A stretch of 52,363 nt of DNA from an uncultured Clostridia bacterium (GTDB lineage Bacteria; Bacillota; Clostridia; TANB77; CAG-508), in NCBI GenBank assembly GCA_944386385.1, contig CALXAV010000013.1, forward strand, positions 1 to 52,363. Reading direction: 5' to 3'. The notes beneath the pieces are model-generated. The model saw only the letters and a list, made by a program, of their open reading frames with translations. It was not told the DNA's origin and made no database searches. How positions within the stretch are numbered: position 1 is the first letter of the stretch; the number at the start of each line of letters is the position of its first letter. This document shows positions 37,715-46,086 of this stretch, in pieces. Made by a program: the position numbers and the translations under genes.

Positions 37715-38479
37715 TTAGAGATTATTTAGCTCGTCATTGAACTTTTGCAGTAGTATATCGAAATAGCTTTTAACTATCTCGTCACCATACAAACAATACT
37801 GGCAAACAAATTGTATTATTTGGGAATCTCCATCATCTGTAGCTCCTATAGCTTCAAACAATTTATAGGTATCATGAACAGCTTCAGAAATGTTACATCC
37901 TTTGCTAACAAGATATTGAACATAAGTAGCGAAATCCTCGCCATATCCTATCTCATCTAGGTCTTTTCCTTCGAGATGTTCCTCATATTCTACCTCTGCC
38001 CGATAGCTTTTGAATCTTAGCTCTGTATGATCAAGAATGTCATTCAACCTCTTAATCTTTTCGTTGTGCTCATATATTTCTCGGTTTGTCTCATCAATAA
38101 CTTTTTGGGCAAAAGTAAGAGCAATCGAGCTTAAGCTCTCTCTGATTTTGAAATTTGAAGAATTCTCTTCTGTTATTGCACAAGATACTTCCTGAACTCT
38201 CAGTTTAAATCCGAGAAATTCTGTATCTGGTTTGCATTCATATGCTCTCAGCAATTCTTCCTTGAAGTTAGAATCTTCCCTAAAGCATCCAGAGATAAAA
38301 GATACATATTCATCTTCATTTATAGCTCTAACATATGTACCTTCATCAATTACAGTATCAACTTCTACCGGAATCTCGATGACTGCTAATCCATCTTCAA
38401 AGCCTTCTATTGTGACCTCAAATCCATTCTCCTCTTCAAACGTAAAGAATTTAGTCACTTTTTTAATAGTGGTCTTCAT
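37715..38479 (-). CDS. Paralogue B1 of an unknown family (254 aa)
   Basis: A mostly acidic, helical protein with no recognised domain. It is related to the next gene upstream: GFEDGLAVI, FISGCFREDSNFKEELLRAY followed by EC, EFLGFKL and YGEDFATYVQYLVSKG match FDDGVAKI, VIAGCFDKNSNFKESIFEAY followed by DC, CFRGIEL and FAGEAFARYVQLLILKRG there. A coiled coil occupies about residues 125-175. ATG 38479 has AGAGGAAC upstream. Its own terminator follows. Function unknown. Confidence 0.75.
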   Translation of the reverse strand: MKTTIKKVTKFFTFEEENGFEVTIEGFEDGLAVIEIPVEVDTVIDEGTYVRAINEDEYVSFISGCFREDSNFKEELLRAYECKPDTEFLGFKLRVQEVSCAITEENSSNFKIRESLSSIALTFAQKVIDETNREIYEHNEKIKRLNDILDHTELRFKSYRAEVEYEEHLEGKDLDEIGYGEDFATYVQYLVSKGCNISEAVHDTYKLFEAIGATDDGDSQIIQFVCQYCLYGDEIVKSYFDILLQKFNDELNNL

Positions 38480-38585
38480 GATGTTCCTCTCTCTAAGTAA
38501 GTACTTCTGCCTATAGATATTGACATTATATATTCTATTTACATAAAAGTCAATTACTAGTTTTTCTATATTATATAAAAAGAAA

Positions 38586-38602
38586 CCTCCTTAAAAAGGA
38601 GG
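38586..38602 (-). terminator. Terminator after paralogue B2
   Basis: CCTCCTT/AAGGAGG perfect stem with a 3-nt loop, then TTTCTTTTTATA on the minus strand. Confidence 0.8.
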
Positions 38603-38662
38603 TAAAGAAAATATTTTTTTCTTTTTTGATAGGAATTATTGTATTCCTATGGTTGCTGGCCA

Positions 38663-39418
38663 TTAGAACTCGTTTAGCAAAGCATCAATCTCCTTCTTTG
38701 CTCGGTCGTCGTTCCACATTGAGAGACGTCCACCATGTTTCCAACACTTGATGAGCATATCAAACGCTCGTTGAAGCATAGCTCCATTAGCATGAGTATG
38801 ATCCATCACTGCATCATAGCCCTCATCAAATGCTGACCACTCCGGAACACCTCTTTTCAAAATTAGTAACTGCACGTACCTTGCAAAAGCTTCTCCGGCA
38901 AAAACGATGAGCTCGCCTTCATCTTCTTGGAATACATACCTGCTCCATCCTCTCCACTCTTGCTCAGCTTGAGCTCCTCTGAATTGGATGTTTTGACTTA
39001 CAAAAGCCTCTTGCATGTCTTCGAAGACTTTTTTCTGTCTCTCCAATTCTTGGAGTACTTTATCTTGAAGAGTTGTTATAAACTCTTCAAGCGAGTCCCT
39101 GATGAAACTCGATATCTCACTTACGCTAGCGGTCTTTTCGGTAACAAGTAACTGCTTACCGAAGACATTCAGTTCGATTCCCCTAAAACAATTGTCACTT
39201 GGACAATCATATGCCTCGAAGATGCTCTCCTTAAAGTTTGAGTTCTTATCAAAGCATCCTGCGATGACCCTTGCCATAGACTCTGGCGTATAGTCATCAG
39301 TGAAATCAATCTTCGCGACTCCGTCATCGAAGTCTGTAACGAAGATGTCGTGCTTGTCCTGGGTGTTGAACATACGGTACTTTGCAAACTCTTCGTCTGC
39401 CTTAACGATAGTAGCCAT
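38663..39418 (-). CDS. Paralogue B2 of an unknown family (251 aa)
   Basis: Starts MATIVKADEEFAKYRMFNTQ; AAAGG precedes the ATG. It is a diverged copy of B1 with the same order of conserved blocks and a central coiled coil (about 120-160). Codon use is clearly GC-richer than in its neighbours (GAC, CTC, TCG), suggesting horizontal transfer or a recently adapted copy. No motif allows a function. Each copy has its own ribosome site and terminator. Confidence 0.75.
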   Translation of the reverse strand: MATIVKADEEFAKYRMFNTQDKHDIFVTDFDDGVAKIDFTDDYTPESMARVIAGCFDKNSNFKESIFEAYDCPSDNCFRGIELNVFGKQLLVTEKTASVSEISSFIRDSLEEFITTLQDKVLQELERQKKVFEDMQEAFVSQNIQFRGAQAEQEWRGWSRYVFQEDEGELIVFAGEAFARYVQLLILKRGVPEWSAFDEGYDAVMDHTHANGAMLQRAFDMLIKCWKHGGRLSMWNDDRAKKEIDALLNEF

Positions 39419-39643
39419 GCTTTACCTTTCCCTAATGGCTAAGCCTACCTGTAGATACTTTTTTATTATACCATAATTTTACATACCTTTCAATTTATAT
39501 ACTTATCTTTTATACCTTAATCTATCATATACTAATCTCAAAGAATATATTTATTAATTTATATCCAACAAACCACTCTCTAAGCATAATAAGAAATAAT
39601 AACAGGCAAAAAAATAGATAAAGAAATACAAAAAATATTAACA

Positions 39644-39794
39644 TTAATCTTTCTTGTTTTCTTTATCATCTACTATTGTTAATAATTCATCAAATGAACA
39701 ATCTAATGCTTTGGCAAATCCGCTCTAAATACTTATAGCTAATAGATTTTTTACCACTCTTTATAAATCTATTTAAATTATAAAGAGAATTTTT
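39644..39794 (-). pseudogene. Remnant of an Xre/Cro-type helix-turn-helix regulator
   Basis: The minus-strand frame reads LYNLNRFIKSGKKSISYKYL E and, after removing one C (GAGCGGA to GAGGGA, plus-strand G39722), GFAKALDCSFDELLTIVDDK ending ENKKD. This is the second half of a small HTH_3/Xre domain. The N-terminal half is absent: the frame opens right after the stop of the gene at 39801. The 39419-39643 gap beside it holds nothing I recognise. Confidence 0.65.
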
Positions 39795-39800
39795 TTACTA

Positions 39801-40181
39801 TTAGTCTATTACCTCATAATCATCAACTACATCTTCACCATTATTTGGATTACATTCTAAATATCTCTTTTCTAACTCAGAATCATTATACATCTTCTTT
39901 AAGCATACATATGTAGATAGCATTGTTTTTATAATATCTAAGTATGTATGATTTGGCTCACTTCTTGAAACTGAAAGATGCATTAAATCTTCTGAAAATT
40001 GTGGATAATTTATTCTTACTAAAACATCCAAATATTCAAAATTATTTTCTTCATTCACATATGATACATTTTTATAGTCCAACATTGTTCTAAATAAATC
40101 TAATAATAAATCGTTCAACATATCTTTAATTTCCTCATAATCTTGTTGTTCAAATGAATCTTTTGAAAATTTTTCTTCCAT
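39801..40181 (-). CDS. Acidic protein of unknown function (126 aa)
   Basis: Starts MEEKFSKDSFEQQDYEEIKD; helical and acidic, no recognised domain. ATG 40181 is preceded by the 18-nt leader AATATTAAAAAAGGAGAA (40189-40206), identical to those of the genes at 5690 and 8498. Directly followed by the Xre remnant. Confidence 0.65.
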   Translation of the reverse strand: MEEKFSKDSFEQQDYEEIKDMLNDLLLDLFRTMLDYKNVSYVNEENNFEYLDVLVRINYPQFSEDLMHLSVSRSEPNHTYLDIIKTMLSTYVCLKKMYNDSELEKRYLECNPNNGEDVVDDYEVID

Positions 40182-40296
40182 ATAAATTTTCTCCTTTTTT
40201 AATATTTTTAATGAAACCTCTCTATAAATTACTATTTTTCAATATGATTATAACACTAATTTCATTATTAAACAATTAAAACATATCAGAATTATG

Positions 40297-40319
40297 TATA
40301 TATATATATATATATATAT
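40297..40319. repeat. (TA)n microsatellite
   Basis: 23 bp of alternating TA between the tmRNA gene and the acidic protein gene. It may be an unstable tract. Confidence 0.9.
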
Positions 40320-40330
40320 CAAGAAAAAAT

Positions 40331-40361
40331 AAAAAAAGACACAAAAGGTTAATTTCGTGTC
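40331..40361 (-). terminator. tmRNA terminator
   Basis: On the minus strand GACACGAAA (40361-40353) pairs with TTTTGTGTC (40346-40338), followed by seven T. Confidence 0.85.
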
Positions 40362-40366
40362 CTAAT

Positions 40367-40725
40367 TGGTGGAGATGAGGAGAGTCGAACTCCTGTCCAC
40401 AATACCTTCCACATAGATATCTACAAGTTTAGTTTGTTTATTTTATTCATCTTAGTAACACCAACAAACAGGTTTTACTAAAACATAGCCTTTTAAATTA
40501 CCCACTACTTCAAAAGCAAAAGTAGCTTTGTTTCCCACTAATATAACACTTTATCTAAAAAGGTGGGACTTTCTAGTAAAGCGGAGCTGCAACTTAGGCA
40601 GCTGCTAATGCTAATTCTTCGTTATCAGCGTTTATATTTATTTTCGCTTTTTTTAAGTGGCCAAAGCGACCATCCACTACTTGCAATCTATGCTTCTAGT
40701 ATTATGTCGAAACCATTGCATCCCC
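40367..40725 (-). ncRNA. ssrA: Transfer-messenger RNA
   Basis: A 359-nt tmRNA that rescues stalled ribosomes. The 5' end GGGGATG pairs with CATCTCC near the 3' CCA. The T-arm is AGGAG/CTCCT with loop TTCGACT. The tag frame starts at GCG (40672) and encodes AKININADNEELALAAA then TAA. The Ala-rich end is the ClpXP-type degron, but with one more Ala than the common ALAA end. A near-consensus promoter precedes it. Confidence 0.95.
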
Positions 40726-40736
40726 ATGTCTTATCT

Positions 40737-40765
40737 ATTATACTATATTTATTACAATTTATCAA
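40737..40765 (-). promoter_or_regulatory. tmRNA promoter
   Basis: On the minus strand TTGATA (40765-40760), 17 bp, perfect TATAAT (40742-40737), 11 bp before the mature 5' end. Confidence 0.85.
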
Positions 40766-40851
40766 CAAAATACTTGTTTCTTTTATTCTGTATTTTTTCC
40801 CATATGTAATAATTATATATCTCTTTTAATATTTTTAATTGGTGATGCTTT

Positions 40852-41631
40852 TTGAAAATCTTCTTATTGACTAGAAAAAATGTAATATCAATTTTTGTTT
40901 TAATAATATTATTTATGAGTTCTATTTTATATTTTTCTAATGACAACTACTTATTAGCTTCAAGTTATAACATTGAAGATATAGATAATTTTATAAATAA
41001 TGTTAATAAACTTTTAAAATCTGATGAAAAAGTTGCCTATTTAACTTTTGATGATGGTCCTAGTCCATCTATAACTCCTAAAATTTTAGACATACTAGAA
41101 AAAGAAAATATCAAAGCTACGTTTTTTGTAATAGGAAAAAAAGTTGAAGAGTATCCTGAAATAGTAAATCGAGCTTATAAAGAAGGACATTATATAGCTA
41201 ATCATGGATATAGTCATAATAATTCTGTTTTATATAAAAATGCTGATTCTTTCATTAATGAAATAAAGAAAACAGATTTAACAATTGGAAATGCTATTGG
41301 TGTTAGTAATTATTGTTCACATGTATTTAGATTTCCTAATGGGTTTATGTCTAATATTTATAAAGATAAGAAAAATAAATATGTTAATCTTCTATCAGAT
41401 ATAGAATATACTTATATTGACTGGAATGCTTTAAATAAAGATTCTGAACAAAAATATACTAAAGAACAATTATTAAACAATTTAATATCATCTTCAAAAA
41501 ATAAGAATACTCTTGTTATTCTAATGCATGATACCAATGATGTTAACGATAGTTCCGTCGTATTAAAAGATTCAATTGATTATTTGAAATCTCAAGGTTA
41601 TGAATTTAAAAATTTTTATGATTTAGAATAA
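40852..41631 (+). CDS. Polysaccharide deacetylase (NodB domain)
   Basis: A 259-residue protein with an N-terminal membrane anchor or signal (about residues 8-26) and a NodB/CE4 domain. Motifs present are TFDDGPS (catalytic Asp and metal Asp), HGYSHNN (zinc His pair), RFPNG and LMHDT. It probably deacetylates peptidoglycan GlcNAc or MurNAc at the cell surface. The start is TTG at 40852 with GGTGAT just upstream. Transcribed divergently from tmRNA. Confidence 0.9.
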   Translation: MKIFLLTRKNVISIFVLIILFMSSILYFSNDNYLLASSYNIEDIDNFINNVNKLLKSDEKVAYLTFDDGPSPSITPKILDILEKENIKATFFVIGKKVEEYPEIVNRAYKEGHYIANHGYSHNNSVLYKNADSFINEIKKTDLTIGNAIGVSNYCSHVFRFPNGFMSNIYKDKKNKYVNLLSDIEYTYIDWNALNKDSEQKYTKEQLLNNLISSSKNKNTLVILMHDTNDVNDSSVVLKDSIDYLKSQGYEFKNFYDLE

Positions 41632-41713
41632 TTATTTTTATAATATAAGATTTCTAATTTTACTTTTTTTAGTTAATATGTTATACTTATTGTTGTAACA
41701 ATCTTATTTTTTT

Positions 41714-41788
<75 letters not shown>

Positions 41789-41959
41789 AAAATCTTATTT
41801 TATTATTTTTTATATTTTTTTATGTTTTTTTATTATTTATTAAAACTTAGTGATTTTAATATTTTTATAAATTTAAGAAATTAAAAAATTTTATTATTTT
41901 TTATATTTTTTTATTATTTTATTAAAAAACTGCATTAAAATTGCATTAAAACAGTTTTT

Positions 41960-41995
41960 AAGAATTGCATTAAAAAAATTTAATGCAATTCTTTT
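41960..41995. terminator. Hairpin terminator at the prophage edge
   Basis: AAGAATTGCATTAAA (41960-41974) pairs with TTTAATGCAATTCTT (41979-41993). It overlaps the stop of the small ORF at 41980. GCATTAAAA motifs are repeated just to its left. Confidence 0.75.
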
Positions 41996-42150
41996 AATAA
42001 ATTATTAAATTCTTTCCTGCTTATGTATTCCAATGATGTGGCACTCAGTAGATTTTCTTTTTTAGCTAACTTAGTATATTCTTTTAAATTTTTTATATTC
42101 TTTTTCTTTATCATTCGTAGAGATTTTTCATATGCTTCCTTCATTATCAT
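41980..42150 (-). CDS. Small basic protein at the prophage edge (56 aa)
   Basis: Reads MIMKEAYEKSLRMIKKKNIK and continues to SATSLEYISRKEFNNLLKEL H. GAGGTG lies 6 bp upstream of the chosen ATG 42150; ATG 42156 is too close and ATG 42144 also possible. Small proteins of this look occur near attachment ends of gut phages, but no function is known. Confidence 0.55.
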   Translation of the reverse strand: MIMKEAYEKSLRMIKKKNIKNLKEYTKLAKKENLLSATSLEYISRKEFNNLLKELH

Positions 42151-42215
42151 ATTCATCACCTCTACTGTAATTATAACATTTTATGTTAAATTAGTCTGTC
42201 GAAAACTGTCGAAGT

Positions 42216-42473
42216 TTACTCATCTTTTACAAATCCCAACTCATTTAATGTTTTTTCTATTTGTGCGATTTCTTTTTCTTTACATGCATCGCATAAGTGC
42301 TTTTCTAATTTATACCACCCACCAAAATTAAATTTCACCACAAATTTTCCTATCTCTTCATAATATCCATCATCACACTCTTCAGTTTCTCCTAAAAATT
42401 TTCCACAGTCATCACAATAAAATTCTATTTCGTTTATAGTTATATTCTTTTTAACTTCTATATGTTTTTCCAT
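42216..42473 (-). CDS. Small Cys-rich zinc-binding-like protein (85 aa)
   Basis: Contains CDDCGKFLGETEEC and HLCDACKEKE, so two CxxC pairs that probably bind one zinc ion. GAGGAGG precedes the ATG at 42473. Located beyond the endolysin at the phage end, as a moron-type gene might be. Function unknown. Confidence 0.7.
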   Translation of the reverse strand: MEKHIEVKKNITINEIEFYCDDCGKFLGETEECDDGYYEEIGKFVVKFNFGGWYKLEKHLCDACKEKEIAQIEKTLNELGFVKDE

Positions 42474-42638
42474 CTCAAATACCTCCTCGGATATTATAAC
42501 ATTTTTTTATTATTTTTTCAAATTTATAAAAGCTTGTTTTCATTGATATATCAAAGAAAAATCAAACTACGATAATCGATTTTAAGCCGTTTTATTTTAT
42601 TGTTCAACAACTTATATGTCTAATTTTATGCATAAAAA

Positions 42639-42673
42639 ATAAAGGTAGACTATTCATCACTAGTCTACCTTAT
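42639..42673 (-). terminator. Terminator of the phage late operon
   Basis: ATAAAGGTAGACTA (42639-42652) pairs with TAGTCTACCTTAT (42661-42673); six T follow on the minus strand. Confidence 0.85.
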
Positions 42674-42675
42674 AT

Positions 42676-44064
42676 TTATATTTTTGTGCAATAATTTAAA
42701 CATACCCAACCAGAAGGAGTTAAACCCCAATTACCAGATACTCTAGATACTGTAAATACTACATTATTCTTATAACCATTTGCATAGTAGTTTCCATTCG
42801 CTCTATTTTGAGTTTTAGCATTTGCACTTAATTGTCTATATGTCTTTTTGCTGTATCTTGTTCCTGGTCCTGTCCTAACACATAAAACACTATTCCTAGA
42901 TACTCTTGATACTTTATATTTTCCAGTTCTATACCCAGTAATTATTGTTTTTCCTACATAACTAGAACTTAAATAAGAAGAACTTACCCAACCGCTTACT
43001 GGACTTGTAATTCTTGACCAACCTCCAGATGTTTCTGCTACTGTTACAGCTGTTCCTTTTCTTAAACTTCCTATTACTGTTCCGCCTGCTGTAGCTCTAA
43101 CATTTAAGTTTTTAGAATTAGTATTTACATATCTTGTATATGTAGATGTTGTTACGCTTCCTGAATTTTCTTGTACATTTCCAGAATGTTGATATGCAAA
43201 AAATCCTCTATAATTAGCATAATTCCTAAAGTTTTCTATAGAGCAATACACTGTGTTTCCACTAACTGTTACCTTTCCACGTCTTGTGCTTGTATCGAAC
43301 TTTCCAGAATAAAGATAAGGATCATATATCTTTAATGTATCACCATCTATACCTATTATTACTATAAAGTGTCCACCTGTAGTAAATAATCCGTTTGCAC
43401 AACTTACTATTACGTAATTATTATTTCTTACTAAATTTACAGCTGTATCTAAGCTAGATGTTTCTTGATATCCTATGTCAAATTCATCTGCTACTGCTCT
43501 AAAAGCTGACCAGTATGTACCATTAGAAACACTTCTATATCCATATTTTACAAACAAATCTCCCATTTCATCTGGTGTTATAGCACCTCTTATCGCTGTT
43601 ACTACCATAGCAGCAGATGTTGGACCGCAACCTGATGTACTAATAGTTTGTGAACTATCACCAACAGAACTATACATGTGATTAGACCATCTTGAGTCTG
43701 TTTGATTATAGTAAGTTAAACCAATGTAATCTCCAAGTTCTACATTCCATGTATTTGCTCTATCCCCTTCATATGCAATCTTTCCTTGAAGTTCAAAGCC
43801 TTCATCTTCCACTTCTTGTTCTGCAGATACTTCTTGCTCATCTTCTTGAGTCTGTTCTACTATTTCTGTACTAGGCAATTCTTCAATTTCAGACTGAGAC
43901 ATACTATAAGTAGTTATATAATCTTTAATCTCATTTACCGCGTCTCCTACGATTTCTTCTGTAGAACTATCTTTGTTTGCGTTGTAAAAACCTAGTCCTG
44001 CTAAAATTGCAACTAACACGGTTGCAATTGCTAAAACTATTTTCTTTTTCTTATCTTCGTTCAT
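42676..44064 (-). CDS. Phage endolysin: C39-like peptidase with SH3 repeats
   Basis: A 462-residue protein. It has an N-terminal membrane helix (about 8-26), an acidic linker and a papain-like Peptidase_C39_2 domain (about 115-265) with Cys146 in GCGPTSAAMV, His232 in GHFIVIIGID and Asp248 in IYDPYL. Bacterial SH3 domains follow (LNVRATAGGTVIGSL; LCVRTGPGTRYSK) for wall binding. It should cut peptide bonds in peptidoglycan at lysis. The start is ATG 44064 with AGGAGG 7 bp upstream rather than 44109. The membrane anchor suggests signal-arrest-type export. Confidence 0.87.
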   Translation of the reverse strand: MNEDKKKKIVLAIATVLVAILAGLGFYNANKDSSTEEIVGDAVNEIKDYITTYSMSQSEIEELPSTEIVEQTQEDEQEVSAEQEVEDEGFELQGKIAYEGDRANTWNVELGDYIGLTYYNQTDSRWSNHMYSSVGDSSQTISTSGCGPTSAAMVVTAIRGAITPDEMGDLFVKYGYRSVSNGTYWSAFRAVADEFDIGYQETSSLDTAVNLVRNNNYVIVSCANGLFTTGGHFIVIIGIDGDTLKIYDPYLYSGKFDTSTRRGKVTVSGNTVYCSIENFRNYANYRGFFAYQHSGNVQENSGSVTTSTYTRYVNTNSKNLNVRATAGGTVIGSLRKGTAVTVAETSGGWSRITSPVSGWVSSSYLSSSYVGKTIITGYRTGKYKVSRVSRNSVLCVRTGPGTRYSKKTYRQLSANAKTQNRANGNYYANGYKNNVVFTVSRVSGNWGLTPSGWVCLNYCTKI

Positions 44065-44075
44065 CTCTTTTCCTC

Positions 44076-44504
44076 CTATAATAGATTTTTTTCTCTTAAT
44101 TCTTCCCATTTTGCATGAATATAAGAATTTCCACCATTTTTAGTGTATTCTTCGTAGATTTCATAAGCCCTTTTCTTTTGTATCTCTGTTTTCTCTGTAC
44201 CTTTTTCTAAATCCGATAAAAAGTCTGTTAAATATGTTTTATCGTATTCAAGAATGTGTCTCTTCATATCATCTTTTGTATCTTTTCTGAATCTTTCCAC
44301 TTCTTGTTTCAAAGTTGTCACATTTTTCCCTCTCTTGTTACTTTTCTGCTCTAAAACATCTATCCTGTTATTTATGGGCTCTACTACTGGCTTTACTAAC
44401 CATTGAGTTAATTTCCCTTTTGTAAATTTTTCTACTGTCATAAAGGCTCCTATAATAACAGTTAAAGATGTTATTATTTCAGCTATTGTCTTTAAAAATT
44501 CCAT
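44076..44504 (-). CDS. Holin-like phage protein (142 aa)
   Basis: One N-terminal hydrophobic helix (FLKTIAEIITSLTVIIGAFM) followed by a long charged helical region. This resembles holin or holin-associated proteins placed just before endolysins. ATG 44504 has GAGAG upstream; the longer frame overlaps the previous gene. The position between fibre genes and endolysin supports a lysis role, but the sequence alone does not prove it. Confidence 0.6.
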   Translation of the reverse strand: MEFLKTIAEIITSLTVIIGAFMTVEKFTKGKLTQWLVKPVVEPINNRIDVLEQKSNKRGKNVTTLKQEVERFRKDTKDDMKRHILEYDKTYLTDFLSDLEKGTEKTEIQKKRAYEIYEEYTKNGGNSYIHAKWEELREKNLL

Positions 44505-44524
44505 TTTTAATTCTCTCTTTCTTT

Positions 44525-44881
44525 TTATTTCCAAGTCCCAACAGCTAACCAGTTAAACCAGTTGGAACCAGTTCCCCAAGCTCCTCCAGAAATTGCCTGA
44601 TATCTCACATATGCTTTAAAATTTTGAGATGTATAATCAAATGGCTGAACTTGGTAAATGTAGCTACTGTCAACAGCAGAAACATTTGCAGTTACTATTC
44701 CTACACTTTCAAAAGGTTTCGGAAATGTAACCCATTTGTAATTATTTTCTATACCGCTACTACTACCATATTGTATTAAAGTTCCATCTGCGAACTTTAT
44801 ATAATTTCCATTTTCATTACTACCTCGTTCTACTACTTTTTCTAATTTTCCTTTTAAAATTAAAATTAGAGGTTTGCTCAT
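44525..44881 (-). CDS. Phage tail fibre tip protein (118 aa)
   Basis: GSNENGNYIKFADGTLIQYG and the aromatic-rich FNWLAVGTWK end are typical of phage tail-fibre C-terminal receptor domains. The N-terminus MSKPLILILKGKLEK matches MSRPLLLDLKEKSI of the next gene, a shared attachment segment. A (TG)7 tract lies just upstream. Confidence 0.75.
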   Translation of the reverse strand: MSKPLILILKGKLEKVVERGSNENGNYIKFADGTLIQYGSSSGIENNYKWVTFPKPFESVGIVTANVSAVDSSYIYQVQPFDYTSQNFKAYVRYQAISGGAWGTGSNWFNWLAVGTWK

Positions 44882-44919
44882 TATTGCTCACCTCCAATTT
44901 TTTTGTTTTTTAAATTACT

Positions 44920-44934
44920 TGTGTGTGTGTGTGT
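44920..44934. repeat. (TG)7 dinucleotide repeat
   Basis: Located between two tail-fibre genes, 39 bp upstream of the fibre tip start. Slippage here could change expression but not the coding frame. Confidence 0.9.
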
Positions 44935-44964
44935 AGAGCCTCAAGGCTTACAGCACTTATATTA

Positions 44965-45369
44965 TTATTTTTTCTCCTCATAATAATTTCCTCCAACAAC
45001 TTTTAAAATTCTAATATAATTAGTTTGATCTAAATGCATCGCTACAGAATTATTTAGATAACTTATAGTATAATATCCGCAATTTGCTACAACAGGAGTT
45101 ATATTATTGTTATTTATAGCAAATTTAGAGAAAACTTTGGCATATTCGTTTGATAATGAATATCCAAGTTCTTCCCAAAATATTTTTCCGTTTGGATCTT
45201 CTATTTTTCTAATTTTTTCATTATCATTTGTTCCTAATGTCACCTCTATATAATCAAAATTCTTTGTACTTTCATTTAATATTACTTCTCCTGTAAAATC
45301 ACCTGGATTTTCATATAATGTCTTTAATATACTTTTTTCTTTTAAATCTAACAATAAAGGTCTGCTCAT
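44965..45369 (-). CDS. Phage tail fibre protein (134 aa)
   Basis: Short N-terminal segment shared with the fibre tip gene (MSRPLLLDLKEK), then a unique beta-rich domain without recognised motif. Its start overlaps the stop of the upstream gene by 4 bp. Probably an adsorption protein. Confidence 0.65.
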   Translation of the reverse strand: MSRPLLLDLKEKSILKTLYENPGDFTGEVILNESTKNFDYIEVTLGTNDNEKIRKIEDPNGKIFWEELGYSLSNEYAKVFSKFAINNNNITPVVANCGYYTISYLNNSVAMHLDQTNYIRILKVVGGNYYEEKK

Positions 45370-45671
45370 TTTTGTTTCCTCCTTACAAATTCTAGCAAAC
45401 TACCTTCCGGTACGTCCCAGTCTAAAAACTTTATATGTTTGCTATCAATTTCACTATAATTTTCGCCTTTACCTAATAGACAGCCCTCATAAAATACTTG
45501 TAACTCATTTTTATTTACTTGATATTCTATAGGAATTTCATAATTCGTATTTTGGGCTATTGTTGTATCTATCGTTATTTGTACTCTTTCTATTTTAGTT
45601 TCTTGCGCTATTAAATTCAAAATTTTAACCCATAAGGCTTTTAAAGAATTTTTACCGGTATATTTTTTCAT
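45366..45671 (-). CDS. Phage fibre/baseplate protein (101 aa)
   Basis: N-terminus MKKYTGKNSLKALWVKIL matches that of the upstream gene (KKYMGNTGLGILWKKI). The rest (NTNYEIPIEY...FLDWDVPEGSLLEF) matches the middle of the 208-aa protein (NTNYELPISY...FLDWDVPENSNLEF). It is thus a recombinant of two modules found next door. Confidence 0.7.
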   Translation of the reverse strand: MKKYTGKNSLKALWVKILNLIAQETKIERVQITIDTTIAQNTNYEIPIEYQVNKNELQVFYEGCLLGKGENYSEIDSKHIKFLDWDVPEGSLLEFVRRKQK

Positions 45672-45675
45672 AATA

Positions 45676-46086
45676 TTAAGCCTCCGCTTCTTCTGCTTCT
45701 GCTATTATTTCATCAATTTCTGTTTCATTAAATTCTACTAAATCAGTATCATTTATTTTTTTAGCCAACTCTGTATAAATAACTTTATTTTGTACTGGGT
45801 TAGTACTACTTGAATTTAAACTGCTATCTATAGTAACATCTGTACCTGTTGCTCTTACGGTTCCATCTTCATCTGCTATTAGCCCTGATCCTATTTTAAT
45901 ACCACCTAAAGTTGAAGCTGTTGCTTTGGGTAAAGTATAATTCTTTAATCCTGCTAACTTGTTTTTTTCTGCTGTAGTATAGCTATTTTCACTTAATACC
46001 TTATTTCCATCTTTTTTTACAAAACTTTGCACTATTTTTTTCCATAGTATCCCCAAACCTGTATTTCCCATATATTTTTTAGCCAT
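45676..46086 (-). CDS. Phage fibre protein (136 aa)
   Basis: Starts MAKKYMGNTGLGILWKKIVQ. KASTLGGIKIG-type segment (TASTLGGIKIGSGL) is common in tail fibres, followed by NPVQNKVIYTELAKKI, also fibre-typical. ATG 46086 has AGGAGG upstream and overlaps the previous stop by 8 bp. The C-terminus is very acidic. Confidence 0.7.
   Translation of the reverse strand: MAKKYMGNTGLGILWKKIVQSFVKKDGNKVLSENSYTTAEKNKLAGLKNYTLPKATASTLGGIKIGSGLIADEDGTVRATGTDVTIDSSLNSSSTNPVQNKVIYTELAKKINDTDLVEFNETEIDEIIAEAEEAEA

Noticed and set aside
38927..39387. Several 63-74 aa ORFs opposite or overlapping paralogue B2
   Set aside because: They are shadows of the GC-richer paralogue gene in other frames, without ribosome sites.
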